From Sipunculus nudus (lineage: Eukaryota > Annelida > Sipuncula > Golfingiida > Sipunculidae): 64,000 nucleotides of DNA. Location: positions 30,124,901 to 30,188,900 of the forward strand of contig CM049317.1 in NCBI GenBank assembly GCA_026874595.1. The letters are read 5' to 3'. The translations under genes were made by a program, and so were the position numbers. Below are positions 23,451 through 36,260 of this stretch, one piece after another. The notes under the pieces were generated by a model, which worked only from the letters and a program-made list of their open reading frames with translations, was not told the DNA's origin and searched no databases. Positions within the stretch are counted from its first letter, which is position 1; each line of letters begins with the position of its first letter.

Positions 23451-23995
23451 TGATTATACCCGCCGTATCTGATAGTGATACCAGCTGGTCCTCTGGACAG
23501 AACACTGTTCCTGGGATGACGTTTCACTGAAATTGACCGATATTGACCCTAAATATTTCATCACATGAAAGTAGGGAGCGAGTATAGATTCCAGTCAACA
23601 TGGACAAGGTTATGGGTGTATACGGACAAACGTAATGATGTTAATAGGATTCATGTAACCGCACCTTTTTGTTTCAACACCATTCATTGACATTCACCAC
23701 CATTAAAAGTGAAAAGTAACAGTGTTGATGTATAATGGTGTTGAAAAAAAAAAGATATGATATTTATTCAAAGAAACCTAATTAATCCTTCAATCTTTCT
23801 AGTACTCCGTATAGGTATAAGATATTTTTATTTCAGGTAAAAAACCCATATGAAAAAGAATACAATAAAAAGATGGATTAACATTAAGAACCATACCTTC
23901 CTGTATGCAAACCATCACCCCTGGTTTGGTGTGTACAAGTTTGCCAGGTAGACCACAGGACGCCAGACTTGATTGTGTTATGTTATCATATAAAA
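23451..23995. other. Spacer without recognisable gene
   Basis: No exon or RNA gene seen. The minus-strand frame at 23799-24035 runs into the LINE fragment but shows no clear domain. Confidence 0.45.
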
Positions 23996-23999
23996 ACTT

Positions 24000-24592
24000 A
24001 ATAATTATGTTTGAACTATTTTCCAGTCTACACATAAATCTATAATATTTTTCTGTATTACCACATCAAAGTTATCTAGTCCATTAAATACATACATTGC
24101 CTTAGCACTATCCATTCCAGAATAGTTAAGAAACCGTCTGAGTTCATGAATAGAACCAGTCCTGATTTTACTGTTCATCTGTTTTGAATAATTACACCAG
24201 TGTGGCATTATAAAAATTTGAACAGTATGCTTGGTACAAGGATGCAAGGACCGGCAGTGAACATTTACTAAATTTACGCAAAAGAATATTACTTCGTTCA
24301 TATAAACTTCTCAACTGCTATAACATAATCTTCAAGATCTTGCAGAGTATCTTGAATTACAACACCTAAATATTTCACTTTTGATACAAACTTAATTTCC
24401 AAGCCTCCTAATGTCACCTTTGGGCAGACAAGATCGTAACCTTTTGGTCTCATCACCAAACATTCTGTTTTCTGAGGATTATACATAATATCACAAGAAA
24501 TACCATAGCTTTGACAAATGTCTAATAGATTCTGTAGTCCCTTTGCATATGGGGCAATAAGGCAAAGGTCATCTGCATAAAAGATAAAAGTA
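24000..24592 (-). mobile_element. LINE reverse-transcriptase fragment (jockey/RTE-like), minus strand
   Basis: Reading on the minus strand from 24592, the translation has FYADDLCLIAPYAKGLQNLL (RT catalytic YADD), then YNPQKTECLVM and FVSKVKYLGVVI (post-catalytic blocks typical of LINE RTs). After a frameshift near 24300 a C-terminal region ends with RRFLNYSGMDSAKAMYVF. It is truncated at both ends and broken, hence inactive. Clade assignment is tentative. Confidence 0.85.
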
Positions 24593-24689
24593 TAGATTTG
24601 AAGAATTTTAGGTATTACTTTGCTAAATAAATAAGCTCAAATCATGCAGAAAATACAAGATACTAAAATTAAATCGCCAAAGCACAATT

Positions 24690-24879
<190 letters not shown>

Positions 24880-25120
24880 AGAACAGCAAATTTATGTTTA
24901 AAACATGAGATTAACATTTACTTTCATTTTTCATTCAACATCATCTGTCTTATAAAATATTCATGTTTTATTATGTTTTGCTCAACATTGTGTTTACATG
25001 TTTTGCAATCTTATTTTGGTGTAGTTTAAAATATAAAGTAAAGAAAAATATAAAAGTACAGAAAAATTACTATTTAACTATTATTTCTCCATGATTTGTT
25101 TTCAGAAACCTGTCCTTAAA

Positions 25121-28100
25121 ATGTCCATCTCTTGTTGCTATAGCAACTGTGACCAGGGTCCAATTGATGTTACTACTGGTAGGGCTGAAGTTCGATGCTT
25201 GTTTGAACTTGATGGGGCGTTAAGTAAAAAGCTCAAGGCGAAGAAGTCTATGAAGGTAAAAAACATGACAGGGTATTAAATTGCTACCACTGGTATATCG
25301 CTCTACCCTGGTTGGCATGGTTATCAAGTGTTCACATTTAAGCACATATTCCTCTGTAGTGTAAAGACACCATATAACACCTACATTTTATCATTAATAC
25401 AGATGTTAAGACTCCATTGGGATAAAAAGTACCGCTCAATGATCAGCATGTACATGTCCTATGGGCATGGGCATTACTGTGATGAAAATGAGAAATGGCT
25501 TCTTCCCCAAAGTGCTACTTGAATCTTCTGATAGACACTTTAACTCAGGGAGTAAAACGGATGTAAAATATTTGCAGATGTACATTAAGGTAAAATATTT
25601 GTTGCATAGTAAATTATTATAACACAATAAGCATGAGCTATACAGAAGTATTACATATCACACTCCAGGCTTATCTGTAGGGTAAACTCTCACTGTACTG
25701 TACGGTAGCGCTTGATAACCATGCCAAGCATAAAGTCAAGCAATACATATTGTAGCAAGACTTGATATAGGATTAAATTCAAAGTAAGCCAATGTGGGCC
25801 TACTGGTACATTCACTATACAGAATTGCTCAAATGTTGAAAGTTTGGATTATTTTTTACACAATATAAGCAGTCATACAGTTTTAATGAAAACACATTTT
25901 ATATTACATTATCAGTCACCAGGTGACACCATGGTGCAACTGCTATGTTACCTTAGTAAAAGGCAAACAGAAATCTACCAAATTACTGAGACTCCTGCAT
26001 TTGGAAAAACCTCCAAGAAGTTTAAAATGCACGAAGCTCTGCTTCATATTAATATGCACCAATACAAACACACACATATGTGTGTACCCTCCTGCAGTAT
26101 GACATGTCAGTCAATCATCGATCATTTTTCAGTTGGACGTATATGCAAGATATGAATACATGATTCAATAGGCATTTATATTGGGCTGGTAAACCTAACT
26201 TGAACCATGATACAAGCCATATACAGGGGAATATAGTGCAATGGCCATCCATCCTGTTTCATTGATATCATTGTACACAGCTGATAATCTTAACAATAGG
26301 CTTTGATGAGATGAATTATCACAAAAAGACATATGTGAACACAAGCCAAACTAAAAAAACTGTCTCTATGGTAACAAGTTATATCCTAGCTGTATCATGT
26401 ACAAGTTAGCTGCCATCCAGTAACTCAAGCAACCCATGCTTGTATTAATGCAGTCAGAAAGTCAACAAACATACACAGGGATTTATCAATAAGCTGAGTT
26501 ATAACATAATTTTTATTTCACAGTGTAGGTGTTTTTAGAAAGTATACTGAACAAGGTAATGATTGCAGGCATCCTCATAAAGCCTTTGATACACAATGTA
26601 AAGGCACTCTCAAGATAGTATACTGGTTGTAGACTCTCTAATATCAGAGAACTGAAATGGTGCTAGATATTTGTGTGTGTAATACAAACTGTTGTGTTCA
26701 TTGGCTGTGTATCAGTTTTTCCCTTGTGTGGCATAGGTCTAAGAGACACCACAGAAGAAAAAAAAAACTATTTTTGGGAAGAAAATGTGGAAAAATTAAT
26801 TTAAACCACTTTCTTTGCCAGAGTAGTATGCCTTATAAGGAGATATGATAGATAGATAAGGTGTGTAACATACTACATAAGTACTTTAAGCAGACTTACA
26901 TGCAAACCCACACAGAAAGTGAGACTGTTCCCATATTTTGCTTGTGGGCAAAGATAATATAAAATGCACTACTGAAAGTACTGGTACTGTGTGTATATAT
27001 ATATATATCTTGACACACAATTTTAGGTCTCATAAATTGATGTTATGTAAATAAAATTTTTAAAAAATTTTAAAATTTTTTTGTTGAAAGGTCACATGGT
27101 CACAATCAGGGGAAGCCATCTTTCACAGGGAATGCTGGGAAGACTTGCTCAAATCATCAAGGACAGTCAGGGCAAAAAATGCAATGATAAAGCTGGAAAA
27201 TGTGGAAAAACAGATGATAAAAGATGCTGCTAAAACAGTGGAGCTCCATGATTCAGAGGGGAGGATTTTACAAGAGTCCAAGCATATTGCTGATTTATTG
27301 AGTCAGTCAAAACACTGTGTGGCTTTCACTGGAGCTGGGATTTCCACATCTGCAGGTAGAATAAAATATTTGCAGAAACAAATCACTGTTTTTAAAAAGA
27401 GCTACTCTTTTTTTGAGTATTTACTGAAAATGTTGATAATTACTCTTTTTTACTCCTTTAATAGTAGCAGTCTTTCAGTGAAAAAATATATAAAGTATAC
27501 TATTTCTCTCCTGTGATAACAGTGATAACTGTGCAAATGACCATCATGTGTATCACAACGTACAGAAAATGCCCTTACCTTTATGCAGGGGCATGTGCAA
27601 TGCATGTTTCTGACTTCTGTAGTGATATATATTTATACATACTTAGTATGAGAAACACATCTATATTCAGTGTGTGATAAAAAATGGGGAATTGCTTCTA
27701 ATTTTACTCTTTTTTTTTTTCATTCTTTATTTTATAGAAGGCTACCTTTTCACCAGAGCACTTACTCTCTTATTCAGTCATTTACCTTCCGTTCATAAAA
27801 AAACTGGGATAGGACAAAATATGACATGTGGCATTAGAGAGTGTAGGTAATATACATGTACCTGTTTTAAACTTGGTAAAAGCCTGTAGGGCAAAATGGT
27901 ATTTATAAAATTTCTGAATTAAAAAAAAAATATATTTATATACTTTTCTTAAATTACATATATGACTTTGAACTATTATTCAACAATTTAAGGGAACAGA
28001 AAAATGGTTACCCAGAAAAAATAATGTTAGATTATGCTTAAATTTGGTCAACTTCTTCCTTCTAGATTGATAAACCACATGACTAATGGAACACAGACCT

Positions 28101-31100
28101 GTATCCATTTTTATAAATGACATACTTTAACTTTAACACAGTAAATTTTTATGATAAGTCAAGCTGGATTCTCAATGGGAGGATGGGGATGATTACAGTC
28201 CCAGGGCCTGCAGGTGCAGTCGTCACCAGGCCTGGTTAGCACCAGGATATAAAATTAGAGGAAGTGTATGACACTACCCTGTCATGAAGTCTGAAACTGG
28301 AATAAAATTCTACAAATGTAAATATACTTAGTTAAGTTAGCATTTAAAACAAATAGAGGCAGTATGTCTTAACAAAAAAATATAATAAAATACTGTATTG
28401 CTCACCCTTCTTTATACACAGGCATTGGTGACTATCGAGGTAAGAGTGGTAAGTGGACCTTGGAAGGACAGCAGGTCATCAAGGATAACCAAGATGAAAA
28501 AGGAGCATCTCCTCCCAAAAGAAGCAGACAAGATAAAGGTATCATTCCAGTTTTTAATCATTGATTGAATATTGGTGGGATATTGGTGGTATAAGGCAAA
28601 ACCAAGATTTGGGAAAATTGTTAAGGGTTCCAACACAGTATTAGAGTAATGAGAATACCTTTAAAAAGTAACATTAAACTTTAAAAATGGGTTGAAAACC
28701 TTTAAAAAATTGCTGTGGTTGAAAAATGGGTAAGGGGTGGGGATCCAGACCCCTGTGGATTTCTTAATGGGTATATAGAGTTTACTGTATAGATTGAGAA
28801 AATTTATATTAGCTCTGACATATCAGCAAATACAGCAGGAGCTGTAGAATCTTCATTTGACAGGATCTGGCCTTCCCATGATTTTGTTTGTTTAGAATTA
28901 TGTACACAATGAATCAATCTCTTTAGGAACCAGACTTAAACTGTGACTTCATGGTTTTTGCAGTTAAAATTATCATTCAAATAATCAGAGAATGCCATAT
29001 CAACTAAAGAAAAGCAGTAGTTATGTGGTTTCCAGGTGCCCCTATGGACTATTATATGAAGGTGCAGTGTTTGTTTTCAGCATCTCTCTGAGATTTGCAT
29101 GAATATATTGTCATAGATGATGCAGACGAAGATGATGATGACAATGGTGATAATGATGGTGTGGCTTATGAAGATTTGAGACCGACGTATACTCATGAAG
29201 CCTTACAGCTCTTAGTACAGAGAGGATACATTAAACATATCATCAGTCAAAATGGAGATGGTCTTCACTTGCTCTCAGGTGAGTGCTTATATAATAAGAC
29301 CAAAGAAAAAAAAATAAATCATCTTCTTTATTCTGTAAAATGCATGTATCTATGAAAGTGATATAGTCACAATTTGTGGCTCCAAGATCACAGAGTAAGC
29401 TTTGATAAACTGTCTGTAAATCTCATTTTATTCTAATGATATCTAACAGAAATTTCTTTGGGCCCCACTTAAAAACAGTGCCCTTAGTGATCACCTTGTC
29501 CATCTGTCAGTCCATCCATCAGTGATGCTTTCTTTTGCACACATATCTCAAACAGAATACATTTTATCTTTCTCAAATTTATAGAAATGATTGGTGTTCA
29601 TAAGATCTCCAACCTTATCGAATGACAGACCCAAAAGAGAAAACCAGACAAAATGAAAAAATCAGTGATTTTTTGTACGCACATTATCTCAAAGAGAATA
29701 GGTGATTAGGAGACAGTATGTTCATGGCCAGGATAGTTTGTTGGGGAAACCTTTGCTTTCAGGAAAAAATGAACTAATAGCGTGAAATTATACTGACATT
29801 ATTGCAAATGATTCTGTACATGTAAAGGGACATATTCAGAAGCAATATTATACCTATTCTTTCACACTTTCAGTTCCGTTTTGCTTTATACAAAAGTTGC
29901 CCAGCAAAGCCATCCCAGCATGTAGCCTCAGAATCTCCCATACAGCTGTTTAATGCTTTGTTATTTGGCTGTGTGTAAGTAAACACAGCCCATGTGTGTC
30001 TGTTTACCATATCAATACCATACCATGCACAACAGATCCAGAACAAGGACTTGTACAAACTAGCGCATACATACACATGGATTTATCAACCAGCTTGAAC
30101 ATATATTACATTTTTATTATATTTGTTGAGCCAAGTCAGTTGGGGCTTCTAATTTTTAAACACTTGTATACAGGAGTAAGCAAACAGTTTTCGGGCAATA
30201 TTTTGGCAGTTTTCAATTTATTTCAAAGAGAAGACACAATTTTTTTGTGTTGATTTAACTTGTTTTATCGGTGATTGGGCCCCTTTAAGTTAAGTAAGTG
30301 AACTCTCTCTGGAAAGCCAGCAGGAACAACATTTTGGAAACAAAATAGAAAATTTATGCAGATGTTATCAAAGATCTTAGTGAATGGTGTATTGTTGAGT
30401 GCAGTATATTTATTTAATTTATAGCAGTTTTTCAAACTTTATAGTTTTTTTATGGGATACCAGAGGACAAATTGTCTGAACTCTATGAAATTGTGTTCAT
30501 ATTATTTTGTGCAGTATGATATTTATTTCATATATAGCAGTTTTTCTTTCATACTTGTTTTTGAAAGGGATACCAGAGGACAAATTGTCTGAACTCCATG
30601 GAAATGTGTTCATAGAGAAATGTGAAAACTGTGGCACCAAGTACCATCGTCCGTATTACGTCATGGATGACCATCTCAGTCTGTACTTTGAGGAACTGGA
30701 GGATCATGGGAAGACTGACATCATTAAACCCAAATATGCAAAACAGTGCAAAAAATGCAAACTAAGTCATCGCACCGGCCGGAAGTGCAGTAAGAAGGTA
30801 TGAAAATGTGTGTATTATAAGTGATAATGCTATACAGTAGGGCTGGGTATTGCCTACAGTTTCCGAATTGCAATATGTTGCGATATGTGGTAGCATATAA
30901 TGCAATACGTATCGTGATATTTTTCATTGTATCAATTTACAGGTATCAGTGTGCTTTCTTGTATATATGACTCTTTAAGTATGTTTTCAATTCATTGTCG
31001 TTTTAAATGTGATGACACAATGAATGTAAATTGTAATCTGTTTATTTCACAAAGGAAATATGGCAAAATCATTCAGTAAAGCAGTTACTTATTGTTAACA

Positions 31101-34100
31101 GAATCCGAAGGAACTTAAGTTTTCTTAATTTTTTTTTTTTAAGCTGTACATGTGCAAGTTACTAGGAAATTGGATAATTCTGGACTGTGACTTTGCAGGA
31201 ATGTGTACAGTATGTCTAAAATTGAAAGCAGAAACCTTTAATTTTATTACAGTAGATCAGTTTCAGCTAGTTTTTAAAATTATTGGGAAATATTGATAAA
31301 GGAAAAGGATATCGCAAAACACAATATGCAAATCACCATATCACGATATATCAATAATATCACACACCCTTATTGTACAGTATCTCTTTGCATTGATCCA
31401 TCTTTGAGGCAAATAGTAAATAAACTTGACATATAAGTTAATAATATTCTTTAATTATTAAAGGGGCCTATTCTAATATCTGACGTCTATTAACTAAAGA
31501 TAATCCCTTGAACCTTTTATAAGAAAAAAAGGCTTGAAAATGCTGATCTGACAAGCTAATTTTTCTTATTCACCTTGTTTATACAATGGGTGGGGGGGGG
31601 GGGCCATAAAATGGCCCAACCACTAACAACAAGGACTCAGGCCAAAAGCTGGATGGACCGAAGTTTAAAAAAAAATGTTTTGCAACTTTTGACCTTTCAG
31701 CTTCAGCACAAATGAAACCAACCAATATAGGTTACATGGTTTTTCTGTGTTTACAGCTTGTCATAAACAAAATCATATATGTAACAGTTGCTTAGCTAGA
31801 CTTGCCTAAAGACACAACACGTATGTATGAGGCATGACCAGAAACCAACTGTATTGCATGATTACTGTAAAGATGGTATACAAATTTTAGTGTGCTTATG
31901 GGCCCTTAGTTGGCAGCACCCATCAGGCTATATCTGTCACAATACATCGATCTCAGAGGTGTTATAAGAACTTTGCTAAATAGGAATTACCTAGAATTCA
32001 TTTATATATATACAGAATAAGCTTGAAATCACATAAATACAATAGAAAAGGTAGGTGAATGGCTGGCTTTATTGTCCAGGCTGAAACATCCTGCAATTTC
32101 TGGATTTTCACACCACAGACTTGTGTGTAATGTTCCAAGAGAATCAATTCATTAAATAAATTACACAGATCTGAAGGAAAATGATAATTAAGCCTGTTTC
32201 ACTTCATGTATGGTTCATAAATTGCTATTATATTTTAGTATGACTTTATGGATCTCTCTTTGCAAATACAGTGAAACCTCATTGTGTTGAAGTCGAAAGG
32301 ACTGGTGAATTTACTTCGACACAACCGGAGTTCGAGACAACCGATGTTCATTATATTCAACCTCTTTAGCCTCGATTATCATCGATAAATACTAAACATG
32401 TATAGGGCCTATGTTATTTAGGTCTCACAAATGTTTTAGTGAAAGAAAACACAGATTTTATGTACATTTTTTCATTTAATAATAAAAAAGAAACACATAA
32501 GTACAACCAAAAGTAGGATTAGGTTAATCAAGAAAGTGAATTAAAGCACAAACATGTACATGTAAAAAAGCACACAAATCAATAAATAAATGATTGGCTC
32601 AGATCATCTTCAGTTCAACACATCAGATCTTCTTTAAAAAGGCAGTAACCTTGATCTTGGTATTCTTGAACCATGTACAGAGCGTGTTGGCGTGGATGTT
32701 GAAGTCCTTTGCAATTTTTGCCTTGGAGTTGCCACCAAGTTGAACTTCGACCAGTGCTTAGTACTTCTGCTCAATGTTCTTTACATCAAGCTTACGCTTA
32801 GCAGGCCGCGACGCCAATGCAAACAGGACACGTAAAACATGAAATTGAAGCTGTAATACTGTATAATGTACTTTATGGTAAATTAGAGTCAGTCTGATAT
32901 AGATCTCATCTTCCTCCAGTTATACAGAGTCCTGTATGTTTATCCTAGACACATCAAAGGTAATGATTTGATTATGTTTGGTTAATCAATAACTACTCAT
33001 CGATGCTTTTTCGGCGAGAGAAAAAGGCATGAAAATGTGTGACTAATTGGCCAATATATAAAACAAAGGACTAGGTATGTCAGCCATCGCGCTTGATTAG
33101 TAAGATCCTCACCGTTTTTAATTTTGTATCTAGTCACAGCGGCCGTATGTATAATTGTTGGACCGTGCACAACTTGACCAAACACTAAAGCGGCATGACC
33201 TTGATTCGACAGAGCCACCATCGCGCTTGATAATTTTGACTGCTCAACACGACCCAGTCATGATTGACGGGCCCTGTACAACTGTTATCCAATCATAACT
33301 TAGAGTTAGGCGATGGAATTATTAGCTAGGGACAAACAAAACACCTCGACACATCCGGTTTTTCGACACATCTGACTTCGACACAAGCGGAGTTAAATTA
33401 GTTAGGTTTTAACTATTTTTTGCAGGGACCTCACGTTCGACTTCGACACATACGGAAATTCGACTTAACCGAGTTCGATACAACAAGGTTTCACTGTATT
33501 TTCAAAGTAACAATTGAGATTGTATAAAATCTATGAGCAAACACATTTTTTTAAATTTTTAAATCAGATTGATCTCTTTGTTAACTAATCAGCTTTATCT
33601 TCACAGGGTTGCAAGGGATATCTTATGGACAGCATTATAAACTTCAGAGATGACCTTGAGAAGGCCATTCTTGACCAAGCAATTGACCAGGCCACTAAGA
33701 GTGACCTGATGATATGCCTGGGGTCAACTCTCACTGTTACACCTGCTAACTCACTGGTTGAAATGGGACAGGAGCCACTCAGATTGGTTATATGTAACAG
33801 GTGAGCATTAAAATGTGTACAACTTACATGTACGTAGCTTTCATTAGCGGTCAGTCTTCCTTGTGTTCATGCCATTAAAATGTTCATTCATCCTTTAATT
33901 TCTAATTGGTCAGCTTAGATAATTATCATTTGTGCATTTCAGCAACTGAAAAATATTTGTATTAAAACATTCTTTTTGAAATTCCATATTTAATACATTT
34001 GATTATCTTGTTTATCATCTGCCAAAAACATGGATGCAAAGTTGTCACAGATTCATTCACACTTGTAGTCACATGCTTCTACTCAGTCTGTGGTTCTTGT

Positions 34101-34510
34101 GCTATCAGTTGATACATATTATGATTATTTTTAACCTTTTCTATAATTAATTTTCTATAATTAATAAAATGCTGTAATCTGTAGACACTAACCCCAGTCT
34201 TGTCTTGAAGTATGCTTACAACGCTGACCAATAACTTCTCAGTGCCTGACATGATCATTGGAAATCTTAAGGTTTTACTTTTCAAAGTTTATCATTTCAC
34301 AGACAGAAGACAGATTTAGACAAATTGTGCAGTAAAAAGGCCAGACCAGCAGATGAGAAGACACTGGGTTCACGCGTGTTTGGAGATTGTGATGTCATCA
34401 TGAGGGAGGTCATGAAGTGCCTGGTTCCAGCCAATGAGCTACAAGAATGGGAGTCTGCCAGGGAAGAGAGAATGCGGGATTATGATCAGAAACGAACTTG
34501 GACCAAATAA
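25121..34510 (+). CDS. Sirtuin, SIRT6/7-related NAD+-dependent deacylase with Cys/His N-terminus (7 coding exons, 444 aa)
   Basis: Coding exons: 25121-25255, 27091-27355, 28422-28538, 29093-29278, 30568-30797, 33607-33800, 34303-34510. All have GT-AG borders and the frame is kept throughout. Sirtuins remove acyl groups from lysines while consuming NAD+. Visible: GAGIS (126-130), GIGDYRG (134-140), SQNGDGLH (224-231), catalytic His in LHGN (245), zinc cysteines C253/C256 and C308/C313, and the HRTGRKC and LGSTLTVTPA motifs, closest to SIRT6/7. The first 60 residues hold C6, C10, H57 and C60, a possible treble-clef finger. An acidic run (181-194) and PPKRSRQ (164-170) suggest a nuclear protein. 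Odd: glycine replaces the usual proline in GIPDFR, and there is an extra CKKC (295-298). The start is the first ATG after an acceptor at 25105, so an upstream non-coding exon is likely. It converges with RNF113. Confidence 0.9.
30397..30566 (+). pseudogene. Duplicated relic of the intron-exon border of sirtuin exon 5
   Basis: The sequence at about 30454-30501 is nearly identical (about 45 of 48 bases) to the first 48 bases of the real exon at 30567-30614, 113 bp upstream, including GGGATACCAGAGGACAAATT. Preceding intron sequence (TATAGCAGTTTTTC) is duplicated too. The upstream copy has lost the AG acceptor and is interrupted after GTGTTCAT, so it is unlikely to be spliced in. Confidence 0.85.
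30838..31372. mobile_element. Non-autonomous hAT-like relic in a sirtuin intron
   Basis: The left end TAGGGCTGGGTATTG and the complement of the right end (TAAGGGTGTGTGATATTATT) are typical hAT-type ends, with GCGATAT-type motifs inside. Flanking 8-mers CTATACAG (30830-30837) and TTGTACAG (31373-31380) match at 6 of 8 positions, consistent with an aged 8-bp target-site duplication. No transposase frame. Confidence 0.8.
32269..33496. mobile_element. Tigger/pogo-like DNA transposon relic with TA duplication, in a sirtuin intron
   Basis: Ends are inverted: CAGTGAAACCTCATTGTG at 32269 and the complement of the right end CAGTGAAACCTTGTTGTA at 33496, each flanked by TA. CGACACA/CGACTT motifs follow each end. 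On the minus strand at about 32640-32830 the translation has KRKLDVKNIEQKY, then a stop, then SKAKIAKDFNIHANTLCTWF, matching the CENP-B/pogo N-terminal helix-turn-helix. The DDE catalytic part is missing, so it is a deleted, inactive copy of about 1.2 kb. Confidence 0.88.
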
Positions 34511-34869
34511 TTAATTTTAGTAAATCATTTATTAATCAATCTGGAACTTTGGTGTCACCTGAAGTCATTTTCTTGAAAATATGTTTGATGTTTTCATTCA
34601 AGTATTGCACTACTTTCCTTTACATTTCATCTTCCAAGTGTTTATGTCACAGTTTATCAAGAAATAACTGAAACACACAATCACTATACAGAGGTCCAAC
34701 TGGCCTTTTAACAACTAACACATGATAAAACCATGTACATCATATTCCTAACACCAATACATTTTGGCAAAATTCAACCATCAGCAGATGAAACATTGTC
34801 CCCAGGGAACCAGTCTGGTCAACGACATCACCTGTAAATCTGTTCACATACACTAGCAGGGATCAGGAT

Positions 34870-35345
34870 ATTGTTACCTCCGCAAAGGAGGTTATGTTTT
34901 TGCTGGCGTTGGTTTCTTTGTCTGTTAGCAACATCACTCAAAACACACTTTTATGAAGTTTTCAGGATAGTTCGGCAATGATCTAAGGAAAAAATTATAA
35001 AATTTTCCATCTGAATCCAGGAATTTTTTTAAGGAAAAATGCCACATTTGTGACAGTGCCATGTGATGGATGGTGGAGATCTGAGCTCTCCAAGTGCTTT
35101 TCTAGTTTCAAATCATTTGTACTTGGCCTACTATTGGCACTGACCAGGTTTGTTTTCCAAGGATTTCTACATACTGTATTCTGTGGGCTTGGAAGAGCTA
35201 GGGAGGGGGGGGGGGGATTTACCCTTTTTTTTTACGACAAAGCAGGTGTTGGTCGTTCAGCATCTGCTGTATAACAAATGGAACCTGTTACAGGGATATC
35301 CAGTTGGCAAATCCAATTACAAACAAGTTATTGCATGATCAGCAA
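34870..35345. repeat. Dispersed repeat beginning TTACCTCCGCAAAGGAGGTT
   Basis: The start folds as CCTCC-GCAAA-GGAGG and continues TATGTTTTTGCTGGCGTTGG. I recall closely similar sequence as a common dispersed element in aquatic animals. No TIR partner was found at the other end. A G10 run occurs near 35205. Confidence 0.5.
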
Positions 35346-35755
35346 CTTGAATGTTATGACCAGATCCACAACCTGAGAGTTATGACCCAATTTCTTTTTC
35401 ATCTTTAACAGGAATGAAAATCCAAAGCACTGTTAATTGGTATTTTATAAAATTTATTAAATATTACTTTATACATATAAATAAATAATGATTATTTTTT
35501 GTAAAGATGTAAATGTTAACTTACAATGTATGTACATTTTCTGTGATATGAACTGCAGCCATTCTCAGGTGTCCAATGGGTAATATACCTCAGGTAATTA
35601 ATAGTTATGGTATTCTGTATCTTGCACCAACATATTCAATAAATATCACTTGAAATAAAACAATGTTTTCATTGGTATCACTGTATCAGCATCAGTTTCA
35701 TGAATATCTAATATATGACCATTAACACAACCTGTAGTGAAGGTGTCTGATTAGA
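35346..35755. other. Intergenic spacer between convergent genes
   Basis: Lies between the 3' ends of the sirtuin (+) and RNF113 (-). AATAAA-type hexamers occur on both strands (AATAAA near 35638 and 35655 on +; TTTATT near 35455 on the opposite reading), so either gene may end here, but no site can be fixed. Confidence 0.35.
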
Positions 35756-36260
35756 AACTACAGTACATTACCATCCTGCAACATTTCCATATGCAACAAG
35801 CATTAAAATCAGATTCAGCATTTACTTCTGCAGCATTTCCTCCTGCAAAAGTAAGTGTTACTACATGTAACATGTACATGTTTCCACCTGTAATGTACCA
35901 ATTACAATATTTCCACCTGTAAATTGCCACTTGCAGTATTTCTACCTGTAATGGTAAAATAACCACCTGTAGCATTTATGCCTGTTACAGTAAAAGTATC
36001 ACATGTAACATTTATAAATGTTAAAGTAGCACCTGCCGTGCATATCAACCTGGTACACTGGAATTACATCCTGCAAAATATCCACCTATTACATTAAAAG
36101 AACTGCCCGCACCATTTTTACCTGTCACAAAAAATACCTCATCCAAAATTCCACCTGTTTAAGTACCACCTGAAGTACTTTCATCTGTTACAGTGGAGGT
36201 GCCCCATGCCTCATTTTCAACTTTTACAGCAGAAGTACCATATGTAGTATTTCGAAGAAT
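35756..36260. repeat. Degenerate ~30-bp minisatellite (ACCACCTGTAACATTT)
   Basis: Units with CACCTGTAA/CACCTGTTACAGTA and CATTTCCACCTG drift strongly but keep a period of roughly 30 bp through this stretch, just downstream of RNF113. Confidence 0.75.

Noticed and set aside
25328-25522. Alternative sirtuin exon after a TAATACAG acceptor near 25402
   Set aside because: It ends in a stop and shows no similarity to sirtuins; the 25255-27091 junction keeps frame and homology.
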